A stretch of 64,000 nt of DNA, from contig JAWKLJ010000001.1 of assembly GCA_041392805.1 (NCBI GenBank), forward strand, positions 1,426,001 to 1,490,000, in the 5' to 3' direction. The notes under the pieces were generated by a model, which made no database searches, was not told where the DNA came from, and worked only from the letters and a program-made list of their open reading frames with translations. Every line of letters begins with the position of its first letter. Positions within the stretch are counted from its first letter, which is position 1. Origin of the DNA: Saprospiraceae bacterium (GTDB taxonomy: Bacteria > Bacteroidota > Bacteroidia > Chitinophagales > Saprospiraceae). A program made the translations under genes and the position numbers. Of the stretch, positions 43,559 through 52,450 are shown one piece after another.

Positions 43559-44204
43559 ATGCCTAAATTCTAGGTACTTTGAAAGGTAAAATAACCTGAG
43601 GTTTGCGATGAAGGAGTCCGCCATTAGCAGATTCGGCGTTAAAAAACAGTCTGAAACGAAGAGCCCGCACAAAAAACTGTTTGAGCTTCGAAGCAACTAG
43701 ACTCAGCTATAAACAATTGACAATCAACCATGTTTAAGTGATCACCCAAACCCAATGGCGAGTTTCTTTTTGTGCAACGTAGTGGAAGACTGTTTTAGCC
43801 CAATCTGCGTCAGGCGGCGGTTTTGGCTCCACCTTTTCCCGCGAAAAGGTGGAAAAGAAAACTTTACAGCCAAGCATCCCGGTAAAACCCTGTCACCCTA
43901 GCCTATAAAAGACCACAAGTACGCAAACCTGACGTTAAAATAGCAAAACTTATCACATACTAAATAGATTAAGAAAACAGAAGCGAGAAGAAAGAGATAC
44001 AGACAAACCAATTTGTCGCCTTTTTTCAGGTTTTGCTGTGGGCTAATACACATTGGAAATTGTTGTAAATTCCTAAAATCTAATCGCCTATTGCAAAAAA
44101 GTTTTATCTTCGTTTTTTTACAAGGATAAGAAAAAAATATCCTTTTTGAGGTTATTTTCCATTATCATTTCTCGGGAACAAACCCCCAAAGTATTCAAAA
44201 TTTT
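43559..44204. other. Intergenic region with one strong hairpin
   Basis: 646 bp without a gene. It contains a perfect 10-bp stem CCACCTTTTC (43829-43838) / GAAAAGGTGG (43843-43852) with a 4-nt loop CCGC, preceded by GGCGGCGGTTTTGGCT and followed by AAAAGAAAAC. No T-run follows on the plus strand. This looks like a dispersed palindromic unit rather than a terminator. The remainder is AT-rich and unremarkable. Confidence 0.55.
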
Positions 44205-45542
44205 ATGGGCTTTTTTGACCGTTTTTTTAATACCAGCCACCAACCAGATGATGACGCGCAGCCAGACATCCGCTTCGGTCGTTATAGTGATTCCTATAAA
44301 CAGAAAGAAAACTACCAAGCTTGGGATGTTGCACTGGATTTATTTGACAAGGGTGACTATCTTGGCTCCTATAAATCTTTTTTTCAATACTTAAGAGATG
44401 AAAAAGAGGATAATGTCAAATATTGGGAAGCCAATGGAAGTATCCACTTTGAATTATACCAGGGCTCCAAAAAAATATCGGGCACTGCCGATGCCACCAA
44501 GCTTACGGCCGAGGCCAAGGTCGCTAAAACCGCAGCCTTGAATGTAGGTTTTATGCGTCGGTTGATGGAGCAAAATTTCGATCTTAAGTATGGCCGTTTT
44601 GCTCTCGACAGGGAACAAAACATTACTATGTTATTCGACACCTATACCTTGGATGGCTCTCCTTATAAATTGTATTATGCCCTCAAGGAGGTGGCTACCA
44701 GAGCTGATAAACACGATGACCTGTTATTGGATGAGTTCAAAATGTTGCAGCCTGTCGATGTTTCACATCTTCGCACCATCCCCGATGAGGAAAAAGAAAT
44801 CAAGTATAACTTCATCACTCGCCAGATTAAAACTGTCATCAACGAAATTGAGCATGGGCAATTAGATAGAGACCAATATCCTGGTGGTATTGCTTATTTG
44901 CTGTTGCAATTGGTATATAAATTGGACTACCTCATCAAGCCTGAGGGATACATGATGGAAACCCTTGAGCGAATCCATCGGACTTATTTTGCAAAGGATG
45001 ATAAATCTACTGCTCAAAAAAATCTCATCCTGGCCAAAGAGTTGAAAAAATTAATGGACCGGCCCAAGGCCGATTTTTTCAAGGAAATGTATCGGGTAAC
45101 GGCTACTTTTGGCATTACGCTCCCCGTTAGCCACGACCGGATTGTCAGTGTCATCGATAATGAGATACCAAGTATGGATTGGTATTTAGACAATGGTTAT
45201 GAAGCCATTGCACTAGCCTTTCCGAATTATATTGTAAGTTATTGCATGTTTAGTTATGCCGTACCCAAGCCTGATCGGGACCTGTTTCACCTGTATTTTA
45301 GAATTATTCAGAATGATTTTTTTAGTGCCTTGGGGTATACCAATAATTACTACGATGCAGAAACAGGAAAGTTGAACCGGCGAGCTATCATCAAGGCAAT
45401 TGATCATATAGTAGAGGAAAACAAGGAAGAATACTACCGTTGTAACCCTAATGTTAGTGCTTTAAATTTTACTAGCCTCCCACTATTTGCAAAATCTTAT
45501 CTACATATGATCAGAAACCTCGATTTGACTAAAATAAGCTAA
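44205..45542 (+). CDS. Conserved-looking cytoplasmic protein, unknown
   Basis: 445 residues, no signal or membrane segments. The N-terminus (WDVALDLFDKGDYLGSYKSF) is repeat-like and precedes a region (60-160) with strands and helices reminiscent of SecB/type III chaperone folds such as YbjN. This is followed by a long helical part. No catalytic motif is visible. Acidic and well-formed over its whole length, so clearly coding. It precedes paaG by 82 nt on the same strand. Function unknown. Confidence 0.7.
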   Translation: MGFFDRFFNTSHQPDDDAQPDIRFGRYSDSYKQKENYQAWDVALDLFDKGDYLGSYKSFFQYLRDEKEDNVKYWEANGSIHFELYQGSKKISGTADATKLTAEAKVAKTAALNVGFMRRLMEQNFDLKYGRFALDREQNITMLFDTYTLDGSPYKLYYALKEVATRADKHDDLLLDEFKMLQPVDVSHLRTIPDEEKEIKYNFITRQIKTVINEIEHGQLDRDQYPGGIAYLLLQLVYKLDYLIKPEGYMMETLERIHRTYFAKDDKSTAQKNLILAKELKKLMDRPKADFFKEMYRVTATFGITLPVSHDRIVSVIDNEIPSMDWYLDNGYEAIALAFPNYIVSYCMFSYAVPKPDRDLFHLYFRIIQNDFFSALGYTNNYYDAETGKLNRRAIIKAIDHIVEENKEEYYRCNPNVSALNFTSLPLFAKSYLHMIRNLDLTKIS

Positions 45543-45624
45543 TTAGATTAGCTTCCTGATGGATCAGGTTGCGCCGACCGAACCATTGATCACCCCACAT
45601 CATCCCTAAGCAAAACCTTCATCT

Positions 45625-46401
45625 ATGGAACCCATCCTTTTAAATATTACTGATTCAGTAGCTCAAATCACCCTTAACCGGCCAGAAGTTTATAATAGTT
45701 TTAATGGTCCAATGGCTAAGCAGTTGCAAATAGCCCTGGATGAATGTAGAAATAATTCTTCAGTGAGGGCAATTTATATCACAGGGGCAGGAAAGGCCTT
45801 CTGTGCGGGCCAAGATTTGCAAGAAATACTGGGAGAAGATAGCCCAAGCCTCGAACATATTCTCCAAGACCACCTCAATCCCATCATTCACCGCATCATG
45901 AACATGGAAAAACCCATTGTTTGTGGAGTAAATGGTGTCGCAGCAGGGGCCGGAGCTAATATTGCGATTGCCTGTGATATTACAGTGGCCTGCCACTCGG
46001 CGTCCTTTATCCAGGCTTTTATCAATATTGGATTGATACCTGATAGTGGAGGGACCTATCTGCTGCCTAGGCTGGTTGGCTGGCAGCGGGCAGCAGCGTT
46101 GATGATGTTAGGTGAAAAAATCAGTGCGGAGGAGGCTATGAATACAGGTATGATCTATAAGGTTTTTCCGGATCAAAAGTTTAATGAATCTGCTTTAGCA
46201 TTGGTGACCCAATTGGCCCAAAAACCGACAGCTGCTATAGGATTAATCAAAAGAGCACTTAATTATTCCTTTACCAATGACTTGGATAAGCAGTTGGCGA
46301 TTGAGGAACAATTGCAGGCTTCGGCAGGATTAACGGAAGATTACAAAGAAGGTGTTCAAGCTTTTGTAGAGAAACGGAAAGCGGTGTTTAGGGGAGTGTG
46401 A
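45625..46401 (+). CDS. paaG: Enoyl-CoA hydratase/isomerase, PaaG-like
   Basis: 258 residues, crotonase fold. GKAFCAGQDLQEI and GVNGVAAGAGANIAIACDI form the oxyanion hole and CoA-binding loop. ASFIQAFINIGLIPDSGGTY with D in the active site matches 1,2-epoxyphenylacetyl-CoA isomerase (PaaG) closely. PaaG converts the ring-epoxide to the oxepin in phenylacetate degradation and also isomerises enoyl-CoAs. No other paa genes are adjacent, so a general enoyl-CoA isomerase role is possible. The following gap holds a structured element. Confidence 0.85.
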   Translation: MEPILLNITDSVAQITLNRPEVYNSFNGPMAKQLQIALDECRNNSSVRAIYITGAGKAFCAGQDLQEILGEDSPSLEHILQDHLNPIIHRIMNMEKPIVCGVNGVAAGAGANIAIACDITVACHSASFIQAFINIGLIPDSGGTYLLPRLVGWQRAAALMMLGEKISAEEAMNTGMIYKVFPDQKFNESALALVTQLAQKPTAAIGLIKRALNYSFTNDLDKQLAIEEQLQASAGLTEDYKEGVQAFVEKRKAVFRGV

Positions 46402-46436
46402 GAGTGTGGAAGTAGCGCTTTTCGCTTTAAAAATAG

Positions 46437-46660
46437 CCCGCCGGGGACATTAGCTGTTAAGAGAGTCAAGTAATTAGCGGGTTAACCATTAATTAGATTG
46501 TTTCTTGTCCTCCGGCGGGGAGATGAAAATTCCGTCAACGTGTTCACCGGCTATGAACACAAACGGGATTTAATTTTCATAGCTGCAAGTTACTTTATGC
46601 TTGCGAGATAGTTTTTCATCTGGTGGGGCCTTGGTGAAGCCCCGAAGGACTCCACCACTT
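46437..46660. ncRNA. Candidate structured RNA (or structured mobile remnant)
   Basis: Four consecutive structures in the paaG-meaB gap. P1: 46437-46449 with 46506-46519, 13 bp with one bulged T, enclosing TAATTA/TAATTA (46471-46476 / 46490-46495) around GGTTAACC. P2: ATGAAAATT/AATTTTCAT (46523-46531 / 46572-46580), CCGT/ACGG (46532-46535 / 46563-46566) and GTGTTCA/TGAACAC (46540-46546 / 46554-46560). P3: GCAAG/CTTGC (46585-46589 / 46600-46604). P4: GGGGC/GCCCC (46625-46629 / 46639-46643) inside TGGTG/CACCA. No known RNA family is recognised and strand is undecided. The rest of the gap, 46661-46954, shows no feature. Confidence 0.5.
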
Positions 46661-46954
46661 CCCTAAGTCATAAACGGATATTAGAAGATGTTGAATGTAG
46701 ATTGTTTTTTGGCCTTTCTTTCAAGGCACGGTGCAAAGAAGGAATAAATAATTTGCCTTTGCAATAGGTAATATTGGCCCCACGCTATCTTAGCAAAGTT
46801 TAACCAAACAACCTAATCAGGTGGACAAGTGTTAAGTTTGTAAGAACTTGATTATCAAGACGTATGTAATATTGTTAAAATTAAAAATTGTAGTTCATTT
46901 AAACTTTAACATAAGCAAACAAACTGTTAAACCTCCTTTTAAGGGCAATTTCTT

Positions 46955-48046
46955 ATGGAAGAACAACATTTTAACCCTTCTGATGATTCTCCTCAAAACT
47001 TGCCTAGGCAGGGAGCAGCCCCAATTAGCCTAAACCCAAACCTGTCTAAACGTGTCAAAAGTGGTTCTACTGTTTCCAGTGAGGAATTGGTGAAAGGCAT
47101 TCTAGCGGGAGATCGCGTCGCCTTAGGAAAAGCCATCACTTTAGTTGAGAGCACAAAACCTATTCACCAAGCGATTGCCCAAAGGATTATCGAAGCCTGT
47201 ATTCCCTTTAGTGGGCAGTCCCTTCGGCTGGGCATTACAGGTACCCCCGGTGTTGGCAAAAGCACTTTTATTGAAGTTTTTGGACAATACCTTATCCAAC
47301 AAGGTCACCGGCCTGCGATATTGGCGATTGATCCTTCCAGTCAGCTCAGCAAGGGCAGTATACTAGGCGATAAAACCCGTATGGAGAAATTAGCCACTCA
47401 CCCTGCTGCGTTTATCCGCCCAAGCCCAACTGGGGGCTCCCTGGGCGGGGTTGCCCGAAGTACCCGGGAAACCATTTTGCTCTGTGAAGCCGCCAAATAT
47501 GATGTCATTATCATAGAGACCGTCGGCGTGGGTCAGTCTGAGACCACCGTACATGCTATGGTGGATTTTTTCTTACTGCTATTATTACCCGGAGCAGGAG
47601 ATGAATTGCAGGGGATCAAAAGAGGCATTGTAGAAATGGCGGACCTCATTGCCGTCAATAAAGCAGATGGAGATCGACAACAGCTAGCGACACAAGCCAA
47701 ATTAGCTTACCGCAATGCCTTGCATCTTTTTCCGCCAAAAGAAAGCCAATGGATTCCGCAAGTCCACACTTGTTCCAGTCTGCAAGCAGAGGGACTGGAG
47801 CCCATCTGGCAGGCGATACAAGCTTTCTTGACCCAAGTAAAAACAAATGGCTTTTTTGAGCAGCAACGAAAAAAACAAGCGCTCTTTTGGCTACACGAAA
47901 GTATAAAGGATCAGTTGGGACAACTTTTTTACCAGCATCCCGCCGTAACAGGTCGGTTAGCGGAAATAGAGGCCGCCGTATTAAGGGGACAAGTCTCTCC
48001 CTTTAAAGGCGCAAGTGAATTATTGTCACTTTTTGTCAACAATTAA
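46955..48046 (+). CDS. meaB: Methylmalonyl-CoA mutase-associated GTPase MeaB
   Basis: 363 residues. P-loop GITGTPGVGKSTF (K102), the family segment ILAIDPSSQLSKGSILGDKT, ETVGVGQSE (switch/metal region) and the NKADG base-recognition motif identify the ArgK/MeaB G3E GTPase. It loads adenosylcobalamin into methylmalonyl-CoA mutase and protects it from inactivation. The mutase genes are not in this window. The usual N-terminal helix pair (VKGILAGDRVALGKAITLVE) is present; the first 45 residues are low-complexity. Confidence 0.95.
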   Translation: MEEQHFNPSDDSPQNLPRQGAAPISLNPNLSKRVKSGSTVSSEELVKGILAGDRVALGKAITLVESTKPIHQAIAQRIIEACIPFSGQSLRLGITGTPGVGKSTFIEVFGQYLIQQGHRPAILAIDPSSQLSKGSILGDKTRMEKLATHPAAFIRPSPTGGSLGGVARSTRETILLCEAAKYDVIIIETVGVGQSETTVHAMVDFFLLLLLPGAGDELQGIKRGIVEMADLIAVNKADGDRQQLATQAKLAYRNALHLFPPKESQWIPQVHTCSSLQAEGLEPIWQAIQAFLTQVKTNGFFEQQRKKQALFWLHESIKDQLGQLFYQHPAVTGRLAEIEAAVLRGQVSPFKGASELLSLFVNN

Positions 48047-48155
48047 GTCTAAAATATTGTAATTCTTGTAGAATTTATCCAGCAGGCCTGGGAAAAGTTC
48101 TGCAATTTTACATTTATAACAAAACCACATTCTTATTCATTAAAATCTTATTCTA

Positions 48156-48743
48156 ATGAGATCAATTGTTATCTGGGCCGTATTGCTAGGTTTAGGCTTT
48201 ATCGTTTTCACCACGGCGTGCAATTTCAACAATCGTTTTGTGGATATGGAAGAAAACGTATCCAATTCCTGGAGCAAGGTACAAAGTGCCTACCAAAGAC
48301 GGGCAGATCTGATTCCTAACCTGGTGAATACCGTGAAAGGAGCCGCCAATTTCGAAAAAGAAACCCTTGAAGCAGTGGTCAATGCAAGGTCTAAAGCTAC
48401 AAGCATCAACATTGATCCTTCTAACGCGACGCCTGAGCAAATGAAGCAATTCCAGGATGCCCAATCTGGCATTTCTCAATCTTTGGGTCGGCTATTATTA
48501 ATTTCTGAAAATTATCCTGAGCTAAAAGCGAATGCTAACTTCCGGGATTTGCAGGTACAATTAGAAGGAACGGAAAACCGCATTAAAGTTGAGCGAGATA
48601 AATTTAATGATTCGGTTACCCAATTCAACAAATCTGTCCGACGGTTCCCTGGTAGTTTCTTTGCTTCTATTTTTGGTTTTGAGCGAAAGGTTCAGTTTGA
48701 ATCTGAGGCAGGTGCTGACCAAGCGCCGGATGTGAACTTTTAG
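48156..48743 (+). CDS. lemA: LemA family protein
   Basis: 195 residues. An N-terminal membrane helix (VIWAVLLGLGFIVFTTAC) precedes the LemA helical bundle: NSWSKVQSAYQRRADLIPNL, LGRLLLISENYPELKAN and ENRIKVERDKFND. A Cys at residue 22 could be lipidated. LemA proteins are envelope proteins of unclear function that are regularly encoded with TPM-domain proteins, as here. Usual length. Confidence 0.95.
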   Translation: MRSIVIWAVLLGLGFIVFTTACNFNNRFVDMEENVSNSWSKVQSAYQRRADLIPNLVNTVKGAANFEKETLEAVVNARSKATSINIDPSNATPEQMKQFQDAQSGISQSLGRLLLISENYPELKANANFRDLQVQLEGTENRIKVERDKFNDSVTQFNKSVRRFPGSFFASIFGFERKVQFESEAGADQAPDVNF

Positions 48744-48749
48744 TAAATT

Positions 48750-48838
48750 TTGGACGTGGAGGTAGGGGAGCGTAAGCGGTATTGGAGGGCTATATTATAG
48801 CGTAACCAAGCGGATGTCGGTGAAAAACACCGACATCC
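48750..48838. repeat. R2 fragment and perfect 11-bp hairpin
   Basis: R2-related TTTTGGACGTGGAGGTAGGG near 48750, then TATTGGAGGG. It ends in GGATGTCGGTG (48812-48822) - AAAAA - CACCGACATCC (48828-48838), a perfect 11-bp stem. No T-run follows, so terminator activity is doubtful. A related imperfect version occurs at 52531-52579. Confidence 0.65.
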
Positions 48839-48965
48839 ATTTCGCCCCTTCCAGGTTTGGCTCGCACGCTAATCGCACGTAATAAACACCTGCAATGCCC
48901 CCTGTTTAGTCCAAAAAACGACCTATTCACATGAAAGGAAAGGTACCTTTTGTAAAACCCAAATC

Positions 48966-49394
48966 ATGACAAAATTTTTCAAGCCAGAGGATGAACAACG
49001 GATTATTGCGGCTATTCAACAAGCTGAAAGTCGCACCTCTGGAGAGGTAAGGGTACATATTGACTACAAGAGCAAGGGAAATATCATGGAAGAAGCCTGG
49101 AAGGTATTCCAGCGGCTGGGTATGGAGCAAACGCAGGCGCGCAATGGGGTATTGATATTAATCGCCCCTGATCAAAAGCAGTTTGCCATCATTGGAGACG
49201 AAGGGATTAATAAAGTAGTGCCAGAAAATTTCTGGGCCGAAGAACGAAACTTGCTACAAACTTTTTTCAAGCGTGGCGCCTTTTCTGAAGGCATCAGCCT
49301 GGTCATTGAGCAAGTTGGTGAAAAGCTGCATGAATATTTTCCCCGATTGGATGATGACGTCAATGAATTACCAGATGAAATTTCTTATAATTAA
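48966..49394 (+). CDS. TPM-domain protein, short form
   Basis: 142 residues. A single TPM domain without signal peptide: EDEQRIIAAIQQAESRTSGE, NGVLILIAPDQKQFAIIGDE, and a C-terminal acidic tail. It lacks a membrane helix, unlike the next gene. TPM domains occur in YgcG-type proteins and in the thylakoid phosphatase TLP18.3. It is the middle gene of the lemA-TPM-TPM set, ending 8 nt before the next. Confidence 0.88.
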   Translation: MTKFFKPEDEQRIIAAIQQAESRTSGEVRVHIDYKSKGNIMEEAWKVFQRLGMEQTQARNGVLILIAPDQKQFAIIGDEGINKVVPENFWAEERNLLQTFFKRGAFSEGISLVIEQVGEKLHEYFPRLDDDVNELPDEISYN

Positions 49395-49402
49395 AACGAT
49401 TT

Positions 49403-50281
49403 ATGGATTTCAAGCAAAGTCGCCAATTTTTACTTAGACCGGTTGTATTGTTAATGCTTTTAGTCGGATGGGCAGGAATACTGGCCGCTCAAAAGCGAGC
49501 CATTGATATGAAACCTTCCGAGTTCCTCGTCAATGACTTTGCAGGGGTACTACAGCGGCAAGAGGTGGCTCGCTTGGGGCAAAAGCTAAGGGCCTATGCC
49601 CTGGAAACTTCTACCCAAATTGCCATCGTTACGGAAGCCTCACTGGAAGGAGACGATGCCTTTGATTACGCCAATCGCCTGGCCAGGCAATGGGGTATTG
49701 GCGGGCAGGAAGATAATGGCGTATTGATATACCTAGCCATAAATGACCGTAAAATTGCTATCCAAACGGGATATGGTGTAGAGGGTTTCTTACCTGACGC
49801 TATGGCCAACCGAATTATTACCAATATCATGCAGCCTGCCTTCCGAGCCAACCGATACTATGAGGGCTTGGATAAGGCAACGCAAGCTATTATGGATCTG
49901 GGTAAAGGGGAATATACGAATGACAACCAGACAACTCGGCGTAAAGCGACAGGGGGAGGAATGGCTTTTATCGTTATCACAATTGCGATTTTTCTCATGA
50001 TTATTATCGCGCGTATTTGGGGAGGCAAAGGCAATGATGATGATGACGATGATGGCGGTTATTATCGTGGTGGGCGTTACGATTCTCCGCAACGTAGGCA
50101 AGGGCACAGCGGACGCCGTGGCGGCGGCGGCTGGATCTTTTTCCCTGGTTTTGGCGGCTTCGGTGGCGGTGGCGGCAGCGGCGGCAGCAGTGGTGGCGGT
50201 TTTGGCGGCATGGGTGGTGGCGATTTTGGTGGTTTTGGCGGCGGCGACTTCGGTGGGGGCGGCGCCATGGGCGATTGGTAG
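49403..50281 (+). CDS. YgcG-type TPM-domain membrane protein with Gly-rich tail
   Basis: 292 residues. A signal peptide (VVLLMLLVGWAGILAA) leads to the TPM domain (40-180: VNDFAGVLQRQEVARLGQKL, NGVLIYLAINDRKIAIQTGY, AFRANRYYEGLDKATQAIM). A transmembrane helix (MAFIVITIAIFLMIIIARIW) follows, then an acidic DDDDDD run and a Gly/Phe/Ser-rich C-terminal tail. Standard layout of the LemA partner. Its position after lemA supports a shared envelope role. Confidence 0.92.
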   Translation: MDFKQSRQFLLRPVVLLMLLVGWAGILAAQKRAIDMKPSEFLVNDFAGVLQRQEVARLGQKLRAYALETSTQIAIVTEASLEGDDAFDYANRLARQWGIGGQEDNGVLIYLAINDRKIAIQTGYGVEGFLPDAMANRIITNIMQPAFRANRYYEGLDKATQAIMDLGKGEYTNDNQTTRRKATGGGMAFIVITIAIFLMIIIARIWGGKGNDDDDDDGGYYRGGRYDSPQRRQGHSGRRGGGGWIFFPGFGGFGGGGGSGGSSGGGFGGMGGGDFGGFGGGDFGGGGAMGDW

Positions 50282-50299
50282 CTGTTTTGTTTTGGGGGG

Positions 50300-50380
50300 A
50301 GATGGCTTGAGGTTTTTGGACGGGGAGTTATTGGAGTTATAGAGATATTGGAGGGTTTTGGCGGGGTGTGGTGTATGTGT
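50300..50380 (+). repeat. R2 repeat copy
   Basis: GGCTTGAGGTTTTTGGACGG, GGAGTTATTGGAG and ATATTGGAGGG, matching the R2 blocks at 12.3, 26.65 and 52.45 kb. It precedes R1 copy E. Confidence 0.65.
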
Positions 50381-50412
50381 GTTGTAAGTTGGTGCAGCGG
50401 GGCGGCGAGTAG

Positions 50413-50539
50413 AAGCGTGGCGATGTAGCTGGAGCTACAGACAGTCAAAGAAGGGACGAGTTCACGAGCTGGAGCTCGTTCACGAACGGCTTAGGAGAAC
50501 AAGGGCGTGGCGGCGCCGCGACACAGGAGACATTGAAAT
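50413..50539 (+). repeat. R1 dispersed repeat, copy E (supplies a start region)
   Basis: Full head with both hairpins, CGGCTTAGGAGAACAA, GGCGTGGCGGCGCCGCGACA and CAGGAGACATTGAA. Its hexamer tail (ATTGAA/ATTGCC) continues to about 50568 and holds the TTG codons that open the lipoprotein gene. Confidence 0.9.
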
Positions 50540-50562
50540 TGCCATTGAAATTGAAATTGAAA

Positions 50563-51822
50563 TTGAAAAAAACACCATTATACCTTTTAACAGTGGCTTT
50601 GCTGGCGGCGGCATGTACGCCAAAAATCCAGGAGCGATTTCTGCAAATGGAGGATATCGAGCAGGTGCCGGTAGCGATAGAAAACACCAAAGCCATGCAA
50701 ATTGGTGGTCCCTGCCAGGATATCGAGGGTTACATTCCCGACACCAATTACCTTGAACACACGCCCATCAAATATATTCGCGTTAATGTGCACTGGTTTA
50801 ATATAGCGGATAGTTCAAAGAATATGGTTGGACAATCGGCTATTGATTTTGCGAAAAGCCTGATTCAAACAGCCAACCAGGACCTGGAGCGCAACCAGCC
50901 GATGTGGCTCCCTCACGGCAATCAAACCCCTACCCTACCGATCCGGCACCGCTATGTTTTATCCCCACGTCCTAATGATCCGACTGATACAGGCATTTAC
51001 TTTCATTTTGTCGACGATGAATCTTGTTATTTGGTGCATAAAGGGAAAAATGCGAATTTGTATAAAAGGGATCTCATTCGCAAATATGCTATTCAGTTGG
51101 ATACCGTATTAAATATTTTTATCCTGCCGCATCATCCGGATAGTGTAGCGTCTCCAACTTACGCGCCCAATAGCACGGGGGTCGCCCTGGGTACAGTTGT
51201 AAAAGTGGCTGGAATGATAGAAAATGGACAACCCAGCTGGCATTATCGGAGTCTTATCAACCATGAAATTGGCCATTCTTTCGGTCTTTCCCACACCTGG
51301 GCCTATAATGATGGCTGCGATGATACACCGCAACATAAACAAGACTGCTGGAGCCGAAATGAGCGCCCCGAATGCAAGGAAACGACCTCCAACAATGTCA
51401 TGGATTACAATGCCGAACAAAATGCCTGGACCCCCTGTCAAATTGGGAAGGTCTTAAAGCGAATGGCTGATCCGCGTTCAACGCTGCGAGGGGTGCTGGA
51501 GGAACGCTGGTGTACCCTCAACCCCAATGCCCATATTTATATTAAAGATACCATTGTTTGGGCTGGTGCCAAAGACCTGGAAGGACACCTGACCATTGAA
51601 CCTGGAGGGGAGCTAACCGTGCGGTGCCGCTTGTCTTTACCCAAAGGTGCTAAAATTACCATCAAAGCTGGCGGGCGCTTGATCCTGGAGGATGCCCAAT
51701 TGCACAATGCCTGTGGAGACTTATGGGAGGGGATTCAAATTGAACAAATCGGAAAAGCTAAAGGGGAAGTCTTTTTTGTCGGAATGCCAAGCATAGAAAA
51801 CACCATCAACAAGGTAGAATGA
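50563..51822 (+). CDS. Lipoprotein metalloprotease (M43/pappalysin-like) with beta-helix-like C-terminus
   Basis: 419 residues from TTG 50563 (MKKTPLYLLTVALLAAAC); the frame runs back to TTG 50533 through repeat-derived LKLKLK codons. The lipobox LAAAC puts the lipidated Cys near residue 18. The extended zinc motif H234-E-I-G-H-S-F-G-L-S-H244 with a later NNVMDYN Met-turn marks a metzincin of the pappalysin type. Several cysteines around it (DGCDDTPQHKQDCW) suggest disulphides. Residues about 320-419 (HLTIEPGGELTVRC, ITIKAGGRLILEDAQLHN) are a short right-handed beta-helix-like module. Cell-surface or periplasmic protease; substrate unknown. The initiation region lies in the R1 tail. Confidence 0.85.
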   Translation: MKKTPLYLLTVALLAAACTPKIQERFLQMEDIEQVPVAIENTKAMQIGGPCQDIEGYIPDTNYLEHTPIKYIRVNVHWFNIADSSKNMVGQSAIDFAKSLIQTANQDLERNQPMWLPHGNQTPTLPIRHRYVLSPRPNDPTDTGIYFHFVDDESCYLVHKGKNANLYKRDLIRKYAIQLDTVLNIFILPHHPDSVASPTYAPNSTGVALGTVVKVAGMIENGQPSWHYRSLINHEIGHSFGLSHTWAYNDGCDDTPQHKQDCWSRNERPECKETTSNNVMDYNAEQNAWTPCQIGKVLKRMADPRSTLRGVLEERWCTLNPNAHIYIKDTIVWAGAKDLEGHLTIEPGGELTVRCRLSLPKGAKITIKAGGRLILEDAQLHNACGDLWEGIQIEQIGKAKGEVFFVGMPSIENTINKVE

Positions 51823-52450
51823 CCACCGAAGTAGTTCATTAAACACTAAGTAGCCAAACCCAATGCGGAATAAATTGCTTTCAAAGAAATGGTAACATAC
51901 ATACCAATGGGTTGTTATACAGGGTATAAAAAGCTTAATTGAGTGAATGGTTTCCTATCCTATAATCAATTAAGAAGAGAGTTCACACACCGAGTCTGGC
52001 ACTACTTAGCGTCCTAGCAAGACGGAAATCTATTTTCCATCATGCAATAGATTTTATGCGATGAAACTGTGTGTTTAAATGAATGGGGTGAACCTTTTGT
52101 TTGTAACAAAAGATCTTTGAATTTGGTTGTGAGTAAAAATAATGACTGCAATCGTAGTAAGATGGTACCAGGGGAATAGTGATTTGGAGTTGTTCGTCTT
52201 AAAAGTAAGTGTAAAGGTACAAAAGAAAAATATTCCTGCATAATATTCTACGGCAAGAAATTCTAATAAAAATAAGTGGTGAAGGCGTTAAGGATTGTGT
52301 AAAGAATAACTTATAATATTTGGCGGTTTCTTTTGCCCTCATGCGTCGTTAAGCAAATGGTCGCTTAGCTTCGGCTAGGCTCCCTAGCCTGATGACAAAA
52401 TAATCACCCCAAACCTTTATAACTTATTCATCACCCAACCCCTTAGGATT
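51823..52450. other. Intergenic region without a recognised gene
   Basis: About 630 bp. Weak open frames are not protein-like. Around 52360-52400 there are adjacent small palindromes (AGCTTCGGCT and AGGCTCCCTAGCCT). Otherwise AT-rich and unremarkable. Confidence 0.5.

Noticed and set aside
46437..46660. Integron attC site or group II intron fragment
   Set aside because: The expected GTTRRRY/RYYYAAC ends of attC and the conserved domain V stem of group II introns could not be found on either strand.
50034..50448. Frames on both strands in the Gly-rich tail region
   Set aside because: Low-complexity GGN codons keep other frames open; the TPM-domain protein explains the region.
52014..52241. 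75-codon minus-strand frame
   Set aside because: AT-rich, no domain, no neighbours in the same direction within operon distance.
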